From the NCBI RefSeq assembly GCF_032121415.1, contig NZ_CP135079.1:6324001-6388000 (forward strand): a stretch of 64,000 nt of DNA, written 5' to 3'. Source of the stretch: Streptomyces parvus. GTDB taxonomy: Bacteria; Actinomycetota; Actinomycetes; Streptomycetales; Streptomycetaceae. Both the position numbers and the translations under genes were made by a program. Positions 43,417 through 54,100 of the stretch are shown here, piece by piece (the stretch's first letter is position 1; the number at the start of each line of letters is the position of its first letter). The notes below the pieces were generated by a model. The model worked only from the letters and a program-made list of their open reading frames with translations, made no database searches and had not been told where the DNA came from.

Positions 43417-44127
43417 ATGAGCGGGCAGACCGTGAGTGTCGGCGGCCGAAGCGTGGCGCTGGACCAAGCCACGCAGTGGATATGGCAGTACTTCGACGCT
43501 GAGGCGAACCGGGCGGCTGCTGTCGCCGCGAAGGGCAGACCGTATGCGTTCCCCGTCTACGATCGGATGGACACCGGAAGCGGGCCAAACGAACTCAACG
43601 ACGGGGACCTGCTGGCACCGGTGTTGCTGAACGTCACGCCGAAGCTACATGCCGTCCTGAACCTCCAAGCTGTGCGCCCCGACCTGGAGGCAGTGCTCGC
43701 GGCGATCCCACCAAAGCTCACGCTGCAAGATGCGGTCGCCTCCGGCACGCACACGGAGCCGTTGCACCGCATCGGCGGCCTGCTCGACGGTCCGGCCCCG
43801 CTCCGCGGGGTGGGCGGAACGATTCTGATGAAGATCATGCACCGCAAGCGTCCACTGTTCCTGCCGCTCTACGACACCCAGGTCTATGCCTGCTACTGCG
43901 GGCCCGGTGCGCGGTATCCGATCAAGAAGTCTCCCCAGCGCACCTGGGCACAGTTCCTCCGACCTCTCGGCGATGCCATGGCGCGCGACCTAGACGAGCA
44001 GCCGGATACGTGGAAGACGCTGATGGGATGTGCTCCGGACGGTGTGAGCGTGCTGCGCGTCTTGGACGTCGTCGCATGGAATTTCGGTGGCGATCCCGAG
44101 AGCATCCAGCTGAGTCATCTGACCTGA
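43417..44127 (+). CDS. DUF6308 family protein
   Basis: A 236-residue protein starting at ATG 43417 with GAGGGGGG upstream. It reads TQWIWQYFDAEANRAAAVAA, then FPVYDRMDTGSGPNELNDGD and a late LDVVAWNFGGDPESI. I associate this order (YDR, NxLNxGDLLAPVLLN, then the helical middle) with DUF6308, an uncharacterised streptomycete family. A conserved KIMHRKRPLFLPLYDT stretch suggests a nucleic-acid or nucleotide-related fold, but that is inference. Confidence 0.72.
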   Translation: MSGQTVSVGGRSVALDQATQWIWQYFDAEANRAAAVAAKGRPYAFPVYDRMDTGSGPNELNDGDLLAPVLLNVTPKLHAVLNLQAVRPDLEAVLAAIPPKLTLQDAVASGTHTEPLHRIGGLLDGPAPLRGVGGTILMKIMHRKRPLFLPLYDTQVYACYCGPGARYPIKKSPQRTWAQFLRPLGDAMARDLDEQPDTWKTLMGCAPDGVSVLRVLDVVAWNFGGDPESIQLSHLT

Positions 44128-44159
44128 ACGATGGCCAGGAGAGCCTGACCGATCGGTGC

Positions 44160-44301
44160 ACCCGCCGTCATGGCTGACTGTCGTTGGCTGGGGCTCAGCT
44201 GAGAGCGCTGAGGCGGCCTGACGCTCGGTGCGCCGGCGTGCCCACTTCTTCAGCAGTTCGTCGTCCTGCATCCGGGCGCATCGTGGCCGAGGGGTAGGCA
44301 T
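44160..44301 (-). pseudogene. Remnant of a small basic protein gene
   Basis: The minus strand from 44301 reads MPTPRPRCARMQDDELLKKW and ARRRTERQAASALSAEPQPT. Its frame then runs into the antisense of the DUF6308 gene. It follows the DUF317 remnant in the same direction and may be the cut-off next gene of that operon. Confidence 0.35.
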
Positions 44302-44340
44302 GTCCCGCGACCTTGTCTCCCGCGAGGGCTCTCAAGTATC

Positions 44341-44905
44341 GCGAGGAGCGTCCAACCGGTGCGTAGGTGTGCTCCCGGTCACCGCCGCGGCGGTGGCGGT
44401 CGCGGTACGGCGAGCGGTGGGTGCTGCGGGGGCGGGTGTGGGTGCGGCAACGAGGGTTGTGGCGGTGGAGGTGAGTTCGGCGAGACGGTCTCCGCCCGCG
44501 GCGGAGGAGCCGATTGTCCAGGTCGCTCGGTCAAGGTCTTCTCCGTCGTACAGCGCCCATCGGTCGGCTGCGGCATGCGGCGTGGACTTGAAACGATGGT
44601 CCGGTCTGGTGCTGCCCAGGTGGTGCGGGCGGGGCGGTGACCACGTGCCAGGTAGCGTCGTGTAGGACATCGTTCGGGTGGCTCACGGTGGTGAGGGGCG
44701 GGGGCGTCGAGGTGCTGGACATCGCCCGGATGAGAGGCACGGGGGTGTTGGCGGTGAGGGTGGTGCCAGAGGTGCTCTCCGAGGCCGTCGTAATTCGCGA
44801 TGGTCTAGACGAGGTCGGTATGGTGGCGTGCTTCGTCGAACTCGACTCGTACGGTGAGGGATTTGTGGGAGGCGATGGTCGTCTCGTCGCATGGGCGGTA
44901 CGAAG
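44341..44905 (-). pseudogene. DUF317-domain protein remnant
   Basis: Read on the minus strand the pieces are ETTIASHKSLTVRVEFDEAR then HHTDLV, an amber stop, and TIANYDGLGEHLWHHPHRQH. After a shift come DVLHDATWHVVTA and RWALYDGEDLDRATWTIGSS. The sequence of motifs fits DUF317 proteins, which occur on streptomycete plasmids and integrative elements. At least one stop and two frame changes make it non-functional. It is the only trace of conjugation-associated genes in the 32-kb unit. Confidence 0.5.
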
Positions 44906-45147
44906 CGCTTTCGACCCTTCCCTAGGTGCTCAGGGCCAGCCGTGTTGCTCCTCGTCAGACTTCGACTCTCCCGAATGACGACGCGGAGAAACACGGCCAC
45001 ACGGCGAGAAGGAGCGCCGACGATTGGCACATCGTCATGCCTTGCACCAATCGTGCCAGGCGCGCCTTCTGTGGTCGTGACGCAGTCACGACCACGTCCG
45101 ATGGACTGGTTTTGTTGGCGGCCACCCTTCTCCTCGTGGTGTGCCGC

Positions 45148-46548
45148 TCACGGTCGGTTGGGCCAGAAGGTCGACGAGGGGAGCCGTACAGAGGGCAGGT
45201 GTACTGCCCGGATCGGCCCGAGAGCGACTGCAGCAGCTCGGTGGGCCTCGTCGTAGGTGCCGGAGCCTAGGAACTCAGCGGAGCAGGCAGGACAGTCTCC
45301 GGGGCGGCGGGTGTGACCGGCGCTGCGATCTCCGGAGCCTCTTACGTGCGCGAAGGCGTCATCGGGAAAGTCAGCGCGCACGGCATGCCAGACCCCGGCG
45401 CGCTCGTCGTCGGGCAGCCCAGCCGCTACCGCCGGCCGCATCGGCGGCAGAAGGCGCCCGTGGTCCTGGACGAGAAATACCCGGTCGGTGAAGTCGACGC
45501 TGTCCCCGTCGGGGCGCTCCTGCTCCAGCCAGGCCCGGGCCTCCTCGCGCGTGCCTGGCCCCCACAGGTACTCCGTAGGGAAACGCGTGGTCTCGTAGCG
45601 GGAGTCGAACTCCGCCCAGTAAGCATCGTTCCAGCGACTGCCTGGGATGAACGGAATGGCTCGCACGACGACGTGCTGGTACTCGTCGTCGCTCTCCTGA
45701 TCTTCCACGGGGTCGGGGACAGTGAGGGCGCTGGCGGGCTCCATCCGTGTCCGCCCCGAACCGTTCCAGCTCAGCACGACGATCTCCCGACGCAGAGGCG
45801 CCGGGTACAGGCGCCCATCGGGAGTGGCCTGCCCCCACAGCTGGTTGATCAGCTCCGCCAGGTCACGCACCGTCCGGGCCGCCCCGACAGGGGTGTCGAC
45901 ATGGTGGCCGGACGGATGGGCAACGTAGTTACGCAGCTTGGCCAGCGCGTCTTCGACCGCACGGCTGCGTCGCCCGCGGAGCAGACCCGCCGTACGTGCC
46001 CACAGCCGGAGCCCGTGCAGCATCCCGTTGAACTCGATGGCCTGGTCGGCGACGACCAGCTTCGCACGTTGCCGTGTCATCCTGCCCGCCCGCTTCTTGA
46101 CGTCGTCGTACGACGTGACGGTGTAGGAGACGTCGGGGGCCCGGGAAAGACGAAAGGTGACGGTGCCGGCGCACCACTCCATGAAGCGGTCGCGCAACGC
46201 CTGCTCGTAGATGGGCAGCGCCTGGTCGCCGACCACGGTGTACACGTCGTAACACAGCACACCGTAGGCGAAGACGGTGCGCAGCCGCTCGAAGGAGTCG
46301 CGAGTCCCTGCAGCGACACCTTCTGCAAGGTCGCAGTCGGCGATCTGCTGCTGCTGAAACTCTGCGGCGTCCTCCGGCCTCATTCGGCTGCCGAGCCCAT
46401 AGGGGTTGAACGCCAACGACAGATCGTCCGCGGCGCGCAACTCCTCAAGCGTCTGGATCTCCAAGTGGTTCTCCTCAAGGTGGGAAACAGACCAGTATTC
46501 ACCCCAGGGCCCCTTGGCGGCCACTCCTTTCCCTTTGGGGCCCACCAC
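45148..46548 (-). CDS. Hypothetical protein with a HEPN-like RNxxxH motif
   Basis: A 466-residue protein. Residues about 60-240 are helical and contain KLRNYVAHPSGHHVDTP, with the R-N-x3-H signature (Arg206, Asn207, His211) of HEPN ribonuclease domains. It is followed by a helix (TVRDLAELINQLWG), as in HEPN folds. The remaining C-terminal half carries a Cys pair (CPACSAEF) and is otherwise unrecognised. HEPN domains are common effector RNases in antiphage and toxin systems. The start is a GTG with weak ribosome-site support. The gene lies downstream of a second RNxxxH protein on the same strand, with a 393-base gap. Confidence 0.6.
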   Translation of the reverse strand: MVGPKGKGVAAKGPWGEYWSVSHLEENHLEIQTLEELRAADDLSLAFNPYGLGSRMRPEDAAEFQQQQIADCDLAEGVAAGTRDSFERLRTVFAYGVLCYDVYTVVGDQALPIYEQALRDRFMEWCAGTVTFRLSRAPDVSYTVTSYDDVKKRAGRMTRQRAKLVVADQAIEFNGMLHGLRLWARTAGLLRGRRSRAVEDALAKLRNYVAHPSGHHVDTPVGAARTVRDLAELINQLWGQATPDGRLYPAPLRREIVVLSWNGSGRTRMEPASALTVPDPVEDQESDDEYQHVVVRAIPFIPGSRWNDAYWAEFDSRYETTRFPTEYLWGPGTREEARAWLEQERPDGDSVDFTDRVFLVQDHGRLLPPMRPAVAAGLPDDERAGVWHAVRADFPDDAFAHVRGSGDRSAGHTRRPGDCPACSAEFLGSGTYDEAHRAAAVALGPIRAVHLPSVRLPSSTFWPNRP

Positions 46549-46941
46549 CCCAGTTGTCCCTCGTCGCCCAAGCGAGGCGTTCGACGGCGAGCCCAGCCGG
46601 GTCGCCGTCTCTGGGAGTCCCTCTGCGTCCTGCTACTCCGCCCTGACCTGCGGGGGAGCAGTTCGCAAGCCGGGCTCTGAACGAGGCGGACTAAACCCAA
46701 GTAGCGGCCGTCTCGGTATGGCGGTGAGTGCAGCTATGGCGACTGAATCAGCGGAACGCTTGTTCGATGCCGAAGAGGAGTGGGTGGGCTTGGGGCCATC
46801 CGGCTTCGATGAAGATGTCGCACCCTCGAGGCAGCGACTCCGCAGGACATCAGCCGCAACGACGATGCCCAGCACCTCATGCGACCGCAGGGCCTCCAAG
46901 CCCGGGAGGAGCGCTGGCGGCTCCTGAAGGCTTGCTCGACC
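46549..46941. other. Gap with a possible coding scrap
   Basis: A plus-strand frame at 46718-46927 starts MAVSAAMATESAERLFDAEE. A second frame over the same bases reads LEAATPQDISRNDDAQHLMR, as if one small gene had shifted frame. I do not recognise it. Confidence 0.3.
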
Positions 46942-48276
46942 TCACGCCCATGGGACGGGCTTGGTCTCGCCGACCCATCTGTTGGTCCTGGATAGGTCTT
47001 GGTAGGAGCCTCGGTAGCCGATGGAGTGAAGAACCAGCAGCGCGAGGTAGTGGCGGGTCAGGAGCCAGGTGTCGGTGACCAGTCCCTTGACTCCGTAGAC
47101 GGGCTCTTGTGTCTCCTTGGGATGCACGAGACGGTTGCGAACTCGGGTGACGACGTCGGCGCCGTCCGCCAGCCGAGTGCCGTCTACCTGCTGTCTGGCC
47201 GCATAGGCAGCGGCTGCCGGCAGACGGTCTGCGCGCACCCTCAGTTCGATCCCGGACTCCGTCAGAACCGTACGCAGCTTGTCATGAGCCGGTCTTGCGC
47301 GGGATGTGTACTCGGCTTCCGTGAGCCGCCCGCTGAGCACGAGTTCCTGCCATATCACATGCTCCAGTCCGGCAGCTCCGCTCATGATCCGCTGCTCAAC
47401 GAACCCTCGATCCACTATGGCAGTGATCGCGTACTGCATCTGCAGGCGAAGCGCCTGCCCCTTGCCGGGATCGCGGAAGGTGGGCAGGAGGCAGGCCAGC
47501 AGATCTGCCAAGGACTTCTGGTCTTCGGGGTACCACCAGCCGGAGCTGATGCGGCGTGCCGGGTCGCAGAGCATCGGGCCCCATTGGCCCCACACTGTAT
47601 GTTCCTGGTTATTCAGGCCGACGGGCAGGGCCGGAGCGACCCACCGGCCGAGCGCGAAGGACAGTCCGACGTGCAGCGCGCTGAGGACCGGGGTGACCTC
47701 GGCGGCCGTGAACGTGGCTCCGTCCAACCGCCGGATCTCCACCACATGAGTCATGACGTAGACGTCGGCCTGGCGCACATCAGAGAAGGCGGCCTTGTGG
47801 TCGGGGCGGACGTCGAGCGTGATCCTCCACCCGTCCGCCTCATACACGCTGCGTCCGGCCGACACCACTCGCGGGGTCCCATCAGCAGCATGAGCCTCGA
47901 GGTGGGCTGATCCACGCCATCGCGGCAGGTTGAACCAATGGGCCACTACACGGTCGAGCGGCGCGGTGGGGTCTCCGTAGGAAGTACCGTTGGACCAGCC
48001 GCTCACAGCGTCGCGGGCGGACACCGGGAGTTCGATGCCGAGGTCGAGCAGACTCAGCTCAGTCCTGTCCATACATGTGGGGTCATAGTCCTCGGTACAC
48101 AACCTCCAAGAGATCCCGGGCTTCGGGGAGCAGTCGTACTGGACAACCCCGGGCACCCCAGCCCCGGCCGGTCCAATGGGTCCGTCGTAGAGGGTGATGG
48201 GCTTCCCTGGCGCATTGAAGGGGTACACCGGCGCCAGAGGCTCCTCAGCCTTGAGCCCAGTTGACGAAGCAGACAT
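46942..48276 (-). CDS. Hypothetical protein, ApeA-like layout with C-terminal HEPN motif
   Basis: A 444-residue protein from the ATG at 48276. The first 250 residues are beta-rich (RVVSAGRSVYEADGWRITLD, DVYVMTHVVEIRRLDG). The C-terminal 150 residues are helical: EQRIMSGAAGLEHVIWQELV, then RVRNRLVHPKE with Arg380, Asn381 and His385 in RNxxxH spacing, and a final LTRHYLALLVLHSIGY helix. A beta-rich sensor followed by a HEPN RNase is the plan of the antiphage protein ApeA, where the nuclease is released on infection. No ribosome site precedes the ATG, but TAGAGT lies about 10 bases upstream, so the mRNA may be leaderless. Confidence 0.65.
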   Translation of the reverse strand: MSASSTGLKAEEPLAPVYPFNAPGKPITLYDGPIGPAGAGVPGVVQYDCSPKPGISWRLCTEDYDPTCMDRTELSLLDLGIELPVSARDAVSGWSNGTSYGDPTAPLDRVVAHWFNLPRWRGSAHLEAHAADGTPRVVSAGRSVYEADGWRITLDVRPDHKAAFSDVRQADVYVMTHVVEIRRLDGATFTAAEVTPVLSALHVGLSFALGRWVAPALPVGLNNQEHTVWGQWGPMLCDPARRISSGWWYPEDQKSLADLLACLLPTFRDPGKGQALRLQMQYAITAIVDRGFVEQRIMSGAAGLEHVIWQELVLSGRLTEAEYTSRARPAHDKLRTVLTESGIELRVRADRLPAAAAYAARQQVDGTRLADGADVVTRVRNRLVHPKETQEPVYGVKGLVTDTWLLTRHYLALLVLHSIGYRGSYQDLSRTNRWVGETKPVPWA

Positions 48277-49176
48277 GTGCCGGACTCTAGACGCTGCCAC
48301 CGACATTTGCCGCGAAACGTGCTCCCTGGCGCCGGAACTGGTCCTGAGCGAATACAAGGCTGGCTGCCTCCGTACCCTGGGGGCCTCGCGCCGGTGTCAT
48401 TCCTTCATATGTTGCAGGTCGGGCTGCCCGGTAGTCACTTACGGACGCCAGCCCGTCGACGAGGCGAGGTCACCGTGCGATCTGGTCCGATGTCCTGGCA
48501 TCACGTGAGTGAAACGTCCGGTGCCAGTCGGGGAGGTACCAGCACCTGGTCGCGGCGATACCTTGGTTGCCGTCGATCAGTCGTTCCGCCCGGCATTGTG
48601 CCGGGCCGGATGGTGGCCGGGCCTCTCTCGTCAACGTCTCCGACAGCACGCGCCCAGTATCACCCCCAGGTCATAACTCGGCAGGGGGACACAGTTGCGC
48701 CGGGCCCGGTTGCCAGCGGTCCCACTGCAGGTTCGCGAAAACCAAAGCGATGGGTGCTGGCGTGCTCGTGATCGCCCGCAGCGGGTGTCCACGTTGAAGG
48801 TCGTCTGGCCCGGGTGCCTGCGGGAGGTCTCCGGTTCGGCTGCGCATGTCGCGAGGGTCCGCCTAGCGTTTTTCGCCATGAACGCCGCAGGTCTGTACGA
48901 ATGCGGGAACGTTGGGGGCTCCAACGGAGCACTACTCCCGGAGCGAGCTGGTCGCGCTCGCCGTCAATTGCGCCCTCGGCGGGACCATCCCGGAGGCGTA
49001 CGCTAACTGTCCGTCAGGCAGTCTTAGATGGGGTCGGCCGGGAGCGGATCCATGCTGACGTGGGTCGAAGCTGCGGCGTCCGGGGCTGTCGGTGGCCTGA
49101 TCGCTGAAGGGGACGCCTGCTGTTCGTCGCCTGTACCCGGGCGCGGGAGGTGCTTGCGCGTCGTAGAGCGGGCAGG
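48277..49176. other. Gap between HEPN gene and sigma factor gene
   Basis: No intact gene. A plus-strand scrap near 48935-49010 reads YSRSELVALAVNCALGGTIP then EAYANCP and looks coding, but it has no start. The remaining frames are not convincing. Confidence 0.4.
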
Positions 49177-50982
49177 TCAATGAGTTACTCGTGGCGTGAT
49201 GCCGAGCGGGGCTCCCGCGCTGCCTGAGTCCGGAGCCCCATGGATCTTACCGACTCCCGTGCGGCGGCGACGCACCGTCGTGATCTCACGCCCGTCATAC
49301 ACCACTCGGAGCCACTCGTCCGCCACGAGGACAGTGACGGCTCTCGCGTGCCACTGCAGGCCGACGTGGATAGTCTGATGGCCGACCACTATGATCCCGG
49401 GCCGGTAGACCTTTCGACGCACACAGGGGACGTTGGGAGCGAACTCGACGGGAGGCCCGTCCACTTCGCTGGGTTGCCCGTCCACGTCGCTCGGTGCAGC
49501 GCGGGAGCGCTCGCGGAGCGGACGTGCGGCGCGGATGCGGTTTTCGTAGACCCGCCCCCGAAGCTTGCTCAAAGCCTTGGACTCGATCTGGCGGATCCGC
49601 TCTCGGGTTAGGCTCAACTTCGCTCCGATCGCTTCGAGGGTGAGCTCGGGGCCGTCGTCAAGCCCGAGTCGGAGGGTCATCACCTGGCGCTCTCGTTCGG
49701 TGAGGCAGCTGAACACATCATGGACTTCCTCTGGGGACAGGTCGCCGTAGTAGAAGTCCGGTTCGGTCCAGTGCGGTCCCTGAATGCTCCGGTCCGCTTC
49801 CTCGTGCAAGGCGTCGTCACCGACGGTCTCGGTCAGGTCTTCCAGGGGGAGTGTTCGACGGACCCGGGCGAGCAGGACGTGCGCCTCGTCAACGGTGACA
49901 CTCGCGCGGGCGGCCACCGTGGGGAGAGCGTCGGTAGGTGACTCGTGCCCCAACTCTCGTGCCGCCTTCCGTAGCGCGGTCAGGGTTTCGTGCGCGTGGG
50001 CGGGGATCCGTATCGTGCGGCCTTTGTTTGCCAGGGCCCGTGTGATCGCCTGCCGGATCCACGAGACGGCATACGTCGAAAATTTGTTCCCCTTGAGGTG
50101 GTCGAACTTCTCGATGGCGCGCAGCAGGCCGAGGTTGCCCTCCTGGATCAGATCCATGAGGTCCAACCCGCGGCCCGTGTACCAGGTGGCCATGCTGGCA
50201 ACCAGCCGGAGGTTCGCCTGGGCGAAGTCCGTGAACGCCAGTTCCCCGAGCCGGACCAGCTGTTCCAGCTCACGCCGCAGCTTAGGAGCGATCTTCCGGC
50301 CAGCCTCGTCCAACTTCTCGCGAGCCAGCAGTCCCGCCTCGATGACTTGGGCCAGTTCCGTCTCCTCTTGCCGGGAGAGCAGCGGGAACCTGCTGATCTC
50401 CTTGCGGTAGTGCGTGAAAGAGTCGCCCACGGCCTCACGTGAGGAAGCATCCTCCTCCGGGGACTCGGCGACGGGCTCGGGGCGGGGGTGTGGCATAGGC
50501 GGCATGGTGAGTGCGGTTGTAGGACCGGCGGGCGTCTCGTACGGCTTCTCGGCCCGCAGGGGCGGTCGGGACGCGGAGGGAACGCCGGGACTGAGCGCTT
50601 GCACGGTCAACGCGGAAAGGTCCAGCCTGCTGTCCCGCTGCAGCTCAAGGTTGAAGCACGGTGGTCGGTGTGGTTCCGGCTCCGGCCCCGCCGGAACGCT
50701 GCGTTCATCCTGGGTGTCGTTCAACGGCTCGGCCGTTGTGGGAAGCTCTGGCGCGGCCGGGGCCGGCGAACCGCCTTCCAGACCGAACGCGGCCACCGCG
50801 GCCGGAGGCAGTGCGACGCCCTCCGCCATCACCCGGCCCAGCACCTCGACCACCACCGCGGTATCCACGCCGACCAGCAGTCCCCGCAAGGCCACCGGGG
50901 TCAGGGCTCGCTGTGGCCCCGCGGCAGTCACCAGCGCCTCATGCAGCACGGCCGGCGTCCCGGCCTCGGTTTCCGTCGTCAT
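49177..50982 (-). CDS. RNA polymerase sigma-70 factor with an extra C-terminal domain
   Basis: A 601-residue protein. The first 190 residues are a Pro/Ala-rich region. Region 1.2 (SFTHYRKEISRFPLLSRQEE) comes next, region 2 with GLDLMDLIQEGNLGLLRAIE and KFSTYAVSWIRQAITRAL, then region 3, and region 4 with LTERERQVMTLRLG and SLTRERIRQIESKALSKLR. It is thus a group 1/2-like factor. After residue 515 there is an unusual 80-residue beta-rich tail (KVYRPGIIVVGHQTIHVGLQ, VLVADEWLRVVYDGREITTV). This resembles the small C-terminal domain of integrase-core transposases. The gene lies in the defence island, divergent from the large two-gene helicase system, and may switch it on. Confidence 0.85.
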   Translation of the reverse strand: MTTETEAGTPAVLHEALVTAAGPQRALTPVALRGLLVGVDTAVVVEVLGRVMAEGVALPPAAVAAFGLEGGSPAPAAPELPTTAEPLNDTQDERSVPAGPEPEPHRPPCFNLELQRDSRLDLSALTVQALSPGVPSASRPPLRAEKPYETPAGPTTALTMPPMPHPRPEPVAESPEEDASSREAVGDSFTHYRKEISRFPLLSRQEETELAQVIEAGLLAREKLDEAGRKIAPKLRRELEQLVRLGELAFTDFAQANLRLVASMATWYTGRGLDLMDLIQEGNLGLLRAIEKFDHLKGNKFSTYAVSWIRQAITRALANKGRTIRIPAHAHETLTALRKAARELGHESPTDALPTVAARASVTVDEAHVLLARVRRTLPLEDLTETVGDDALHEEADRSIQGPHWTEPDFYYGDLSPEEVHDVFSCLTERERQVMTLRLGLDDGPELTLEAIGAKLSLTRERIRQIESKALSKLRGRVYENRIRAARPLRERSRAAPSDVDGQPSEVDGPPVEFAPNVPCVRRKVYRPGIIVVGHQTIHVGLQWHARAVTVLVADEWLRVVYDGREITTVRRRRTGVGKIHGAPDSGSAGAPLGITPRVTH

Positions 50983-51123
50983 CAGCGTGCCCCCATGTGC
51001 CGTACTGCGGTGCGACGAGCCTCTCGCATTGCACCACCCGCCACTGACAATCAGTCACCCCCCTGGGGAGTACGCACCGTTCACCTGCGGATTCCCCATG
51101 CTCCTTATGTGAAGGAATGGTAG

Positions 51124-54100
51124 ATGGTAGAACGTACAACGATGGTTGGTCCCGGGCGAGATCGGTACTTCCGAGACGGGGAGGGGCGGGGCATGCTGGT
51201 CGATCCCACGGAGTTGCTGGACGACTGCGAGCGGGCCTGGCGCGAGGCGGGGGAGCCGTCTGCCGGGGCGGTGGAGCCGGTCGCTGCCGTACGGACCGCG
51301 CTCGTCTTGGAAGCGCTGGTGGCGTACCGGCTGCTCGCGGACCACTCCGACCTCCCGCGCGACAGGGTCTTCGCACGCTGGCCCGCCTGCGCGGTCCACA
51401 CCGTGGCGCTGGCCGACGGGCCGAAACTCCCGCGCCTGGTAGTCAAAGCCCGCGCGCGCGTGCTCGCGGAGCGCCCCGACCTGGGGTCACGCGGAGCCTC
51501 CCCGGAGAGCGCCGACGAATGGATTCGCGCCGCGCAGGAGGCCGCCCGCTCGCTGGGCTGGACATGGCACGTGCCGACCGCGGCGGAGGACGGCTCGGGC
51601 ACCCCGCCCCGCGGCGCTACCTCCGCTCCCGAGGTCCGTCTCGGGCCCGGCGCGGGCAGCGTGCTCCTGACCCTGCCAGGCGAGCCGGACGCGGGGGACT
51701 GGCAACTGGCCGCCGACGGTGAGGTGTTCGCAGCCCTGCCGCCCTATTGGGTACTGCCGGGCCCCGTGCGCCGTGTCGAGGCGACAGATCCGACGGGAAC
51801 CACCCATGTCTCGGCGATCGTGGACCCAGACGACGCCCTCCTGGCCTTCGGCGCCGACGGCCACCGCGTCCCCCAGGACGAGCCCCTGCCCGCAGCCGAG
51901 ATCTGCCTTCTCCATGCCGGCACCCTGCAGACCGAGGGCGCCGCCCCCGGCATCGTGGAACTGCCCACCCCGTACGGCTGGAACGGCTGGACGCTGAGCA
52001 GGGTGTCACTGACCGGGGTGACGCGGGTGCGGGCCGCCGCCGCGGTTCCGGGAAACTGGCTGGACGTAGCCGCCGGACGGCCGCTCGGGTGGGAGGGCGG
52101 TGCGACGCTGCCGTGGATCGCGGGCGACGACGGGGCACCCGTGTGGCACCGTCCGCCCGCTCTCCGGCTTCCGCGGCGCGCCGGTGAGCCGGACGCGCGA
52201 CTCTGGCAGGCCGAAGTGCGCCGCCGCGGCCACGAGGAGCCTCTCGCCCGGCAGACCGGTGCTCCCGGGGCGCTCCTCGATCCTTGGAAGGACGTACCCC
52301 GCCCGCTTCTGGGACCGTACGAAATCCTCGTCCACCGCGTCGGCTCCCGGCGCAGCCGCCGGCTGGCGGCCTTCCTCGCCGAGGGCACCACGGCCGAACC
52401 GACTGCCGAGTGGCGTCTGCTTGCCCCGCACGGAGGCCTGGCCCCTGCTCGGCTGACTCTCCGCACCGGCGGACCGGTCACCGCCTCCGAGCGCGTTGTC
52501 GCGTTCTCCCCGTACGAGATCACCAAGGGGCTGGTGCTGGGCGACGGGATCCGTCAGTTCACCGTCGAGATGTGCATTCCGCACTCCGAGGTCCGCCTCG
52601 AACTCGGCGGTCACCCCCTGACCTGGTCCATCCGGCCGCTCGACATCGACGCCGCTGACCTGGCCGGCGAGAGCGCCCTGACCGTCCGCCTGCCGGAACA
52701 GGCGGTGGCGTTGACACCTCTGCTGGCACTGGTCGTCGAAGGGGCGAACCTGCTCACGCTGCGTCCAGAACGCCGCACTCGCACGCGCAGAGGAGACCTC
52801 CGGTACTCACTGGCGGCCCTGGCGGACACCGTGCGCGACTGCGTGAAGGCCGACATACGGCTGCTGGTCGCGGGGGAGAGCGTCCATGTCGCGACCGTGC
52901 GCACCCAGCCCATCGCGGAAAACGTCGTACCCGACGGCGGCGGACTGCTGCTGCGGGGGCTGAGCCACCCGGGCGAACTGATTGCCCGCCTGTACGCCGT
53001 CTTCGCCCCGTGGGAACAGCCGTTGACGGCCACCGTCGACCAGTCCGGCCGTATCCCGCTGCCAGCGGCCTGGCGGTCGCTCGGCCCCCTGATCGTGCAC
53101 CTGAAGGCGGGCGCCCTCACACCCACAGCTCCCGGATGGCCCCGCCTGCGCGATCGCGACACCCTCGTGCTGCGCCGCTCCCCGTGGACTTCCGCCGCCG
53201 GCCGCGGATCCGGCGCCAGGGTCTCGGAGTACCTGGCTGGGCACGGCGCGCTGCCGCGCGACACCGACGCGATCCCCTACCAGTGGATCGTGGCCGCCCG
53301 CGGACGCGACCTGCAGGCGTGCGGAGCCAGAGAGACGGCACCGGCGGAATGCCGCAGCGCCCTCGTGGACGCCGGGCCCACCGCCCTCACGGGAGCGGCC
53401 GACAGCGCGCTGCGCTCCGGCGAACTCGCCTCCGTGCTCGCGGGCAGCGGTCTCGCCGCCCTGCGGATACGGGAGGTGGCGGACCCTGTCACCGTACGTC
53501 GCGTCTGGCGGCAGGCTCCTTTGTGTGCGCTGCTACTCACGGCCCCGTTGCTGCCGTATCTCTCTGGTCACCCCGCTTATGACGTCGGCGAGCTCTACCC
53601 GGAGGAGGCGGAACTCCTCGGCGAGGTCGGCCAGTTTCTGGGCGACGCCAGCGCGGCGTTGCTGGCCGGGCAGGCAGATCCGAGCGGCGCGGTCGGCCGG
53701 TTCGACGCCCAGACCCGTGCCCTCGACCAGCTCCCTGAACTCCAGCAGCAGGCCGTGTGGCGCAGCGCCCGTGTCGTCCCTCGGGGCCTTCTGGACCCCG
53801 ACACTCGTGCCGACGCCGCCTGGCAGGCGTTCCGTGCCCGCAAGGACCTCCAGTACCACGCCACGCGTGAGGAGTTCTCCGAAGCACTCGACGCCGTATC
53901 GATCTTCCTGGACGACGGACACCCCGACCTGGCCCAGGCCTTCCGCGGACGGGACCCAGGGCGGTTGCACGGGCCGGGCGAAGCCTGGATGCGGGTCCCT
54001 CACCTGTCTCTGGGATGCGCGCTGATCGCGAGGCTCGCCGCCGCCGGCGACGCCCGTGCCGCCGGCCTGGAACGGGGACTTCGCCACCTGTGGACGCCCA

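Noticed and set aside
43990..44301. Full-length minus-strand gene of 103 codons
   Set aside because: More than 130 bases are antisense to the well-supported DUF6308 gene; only its first 47 codons look coding, so it is listed as a remnant.
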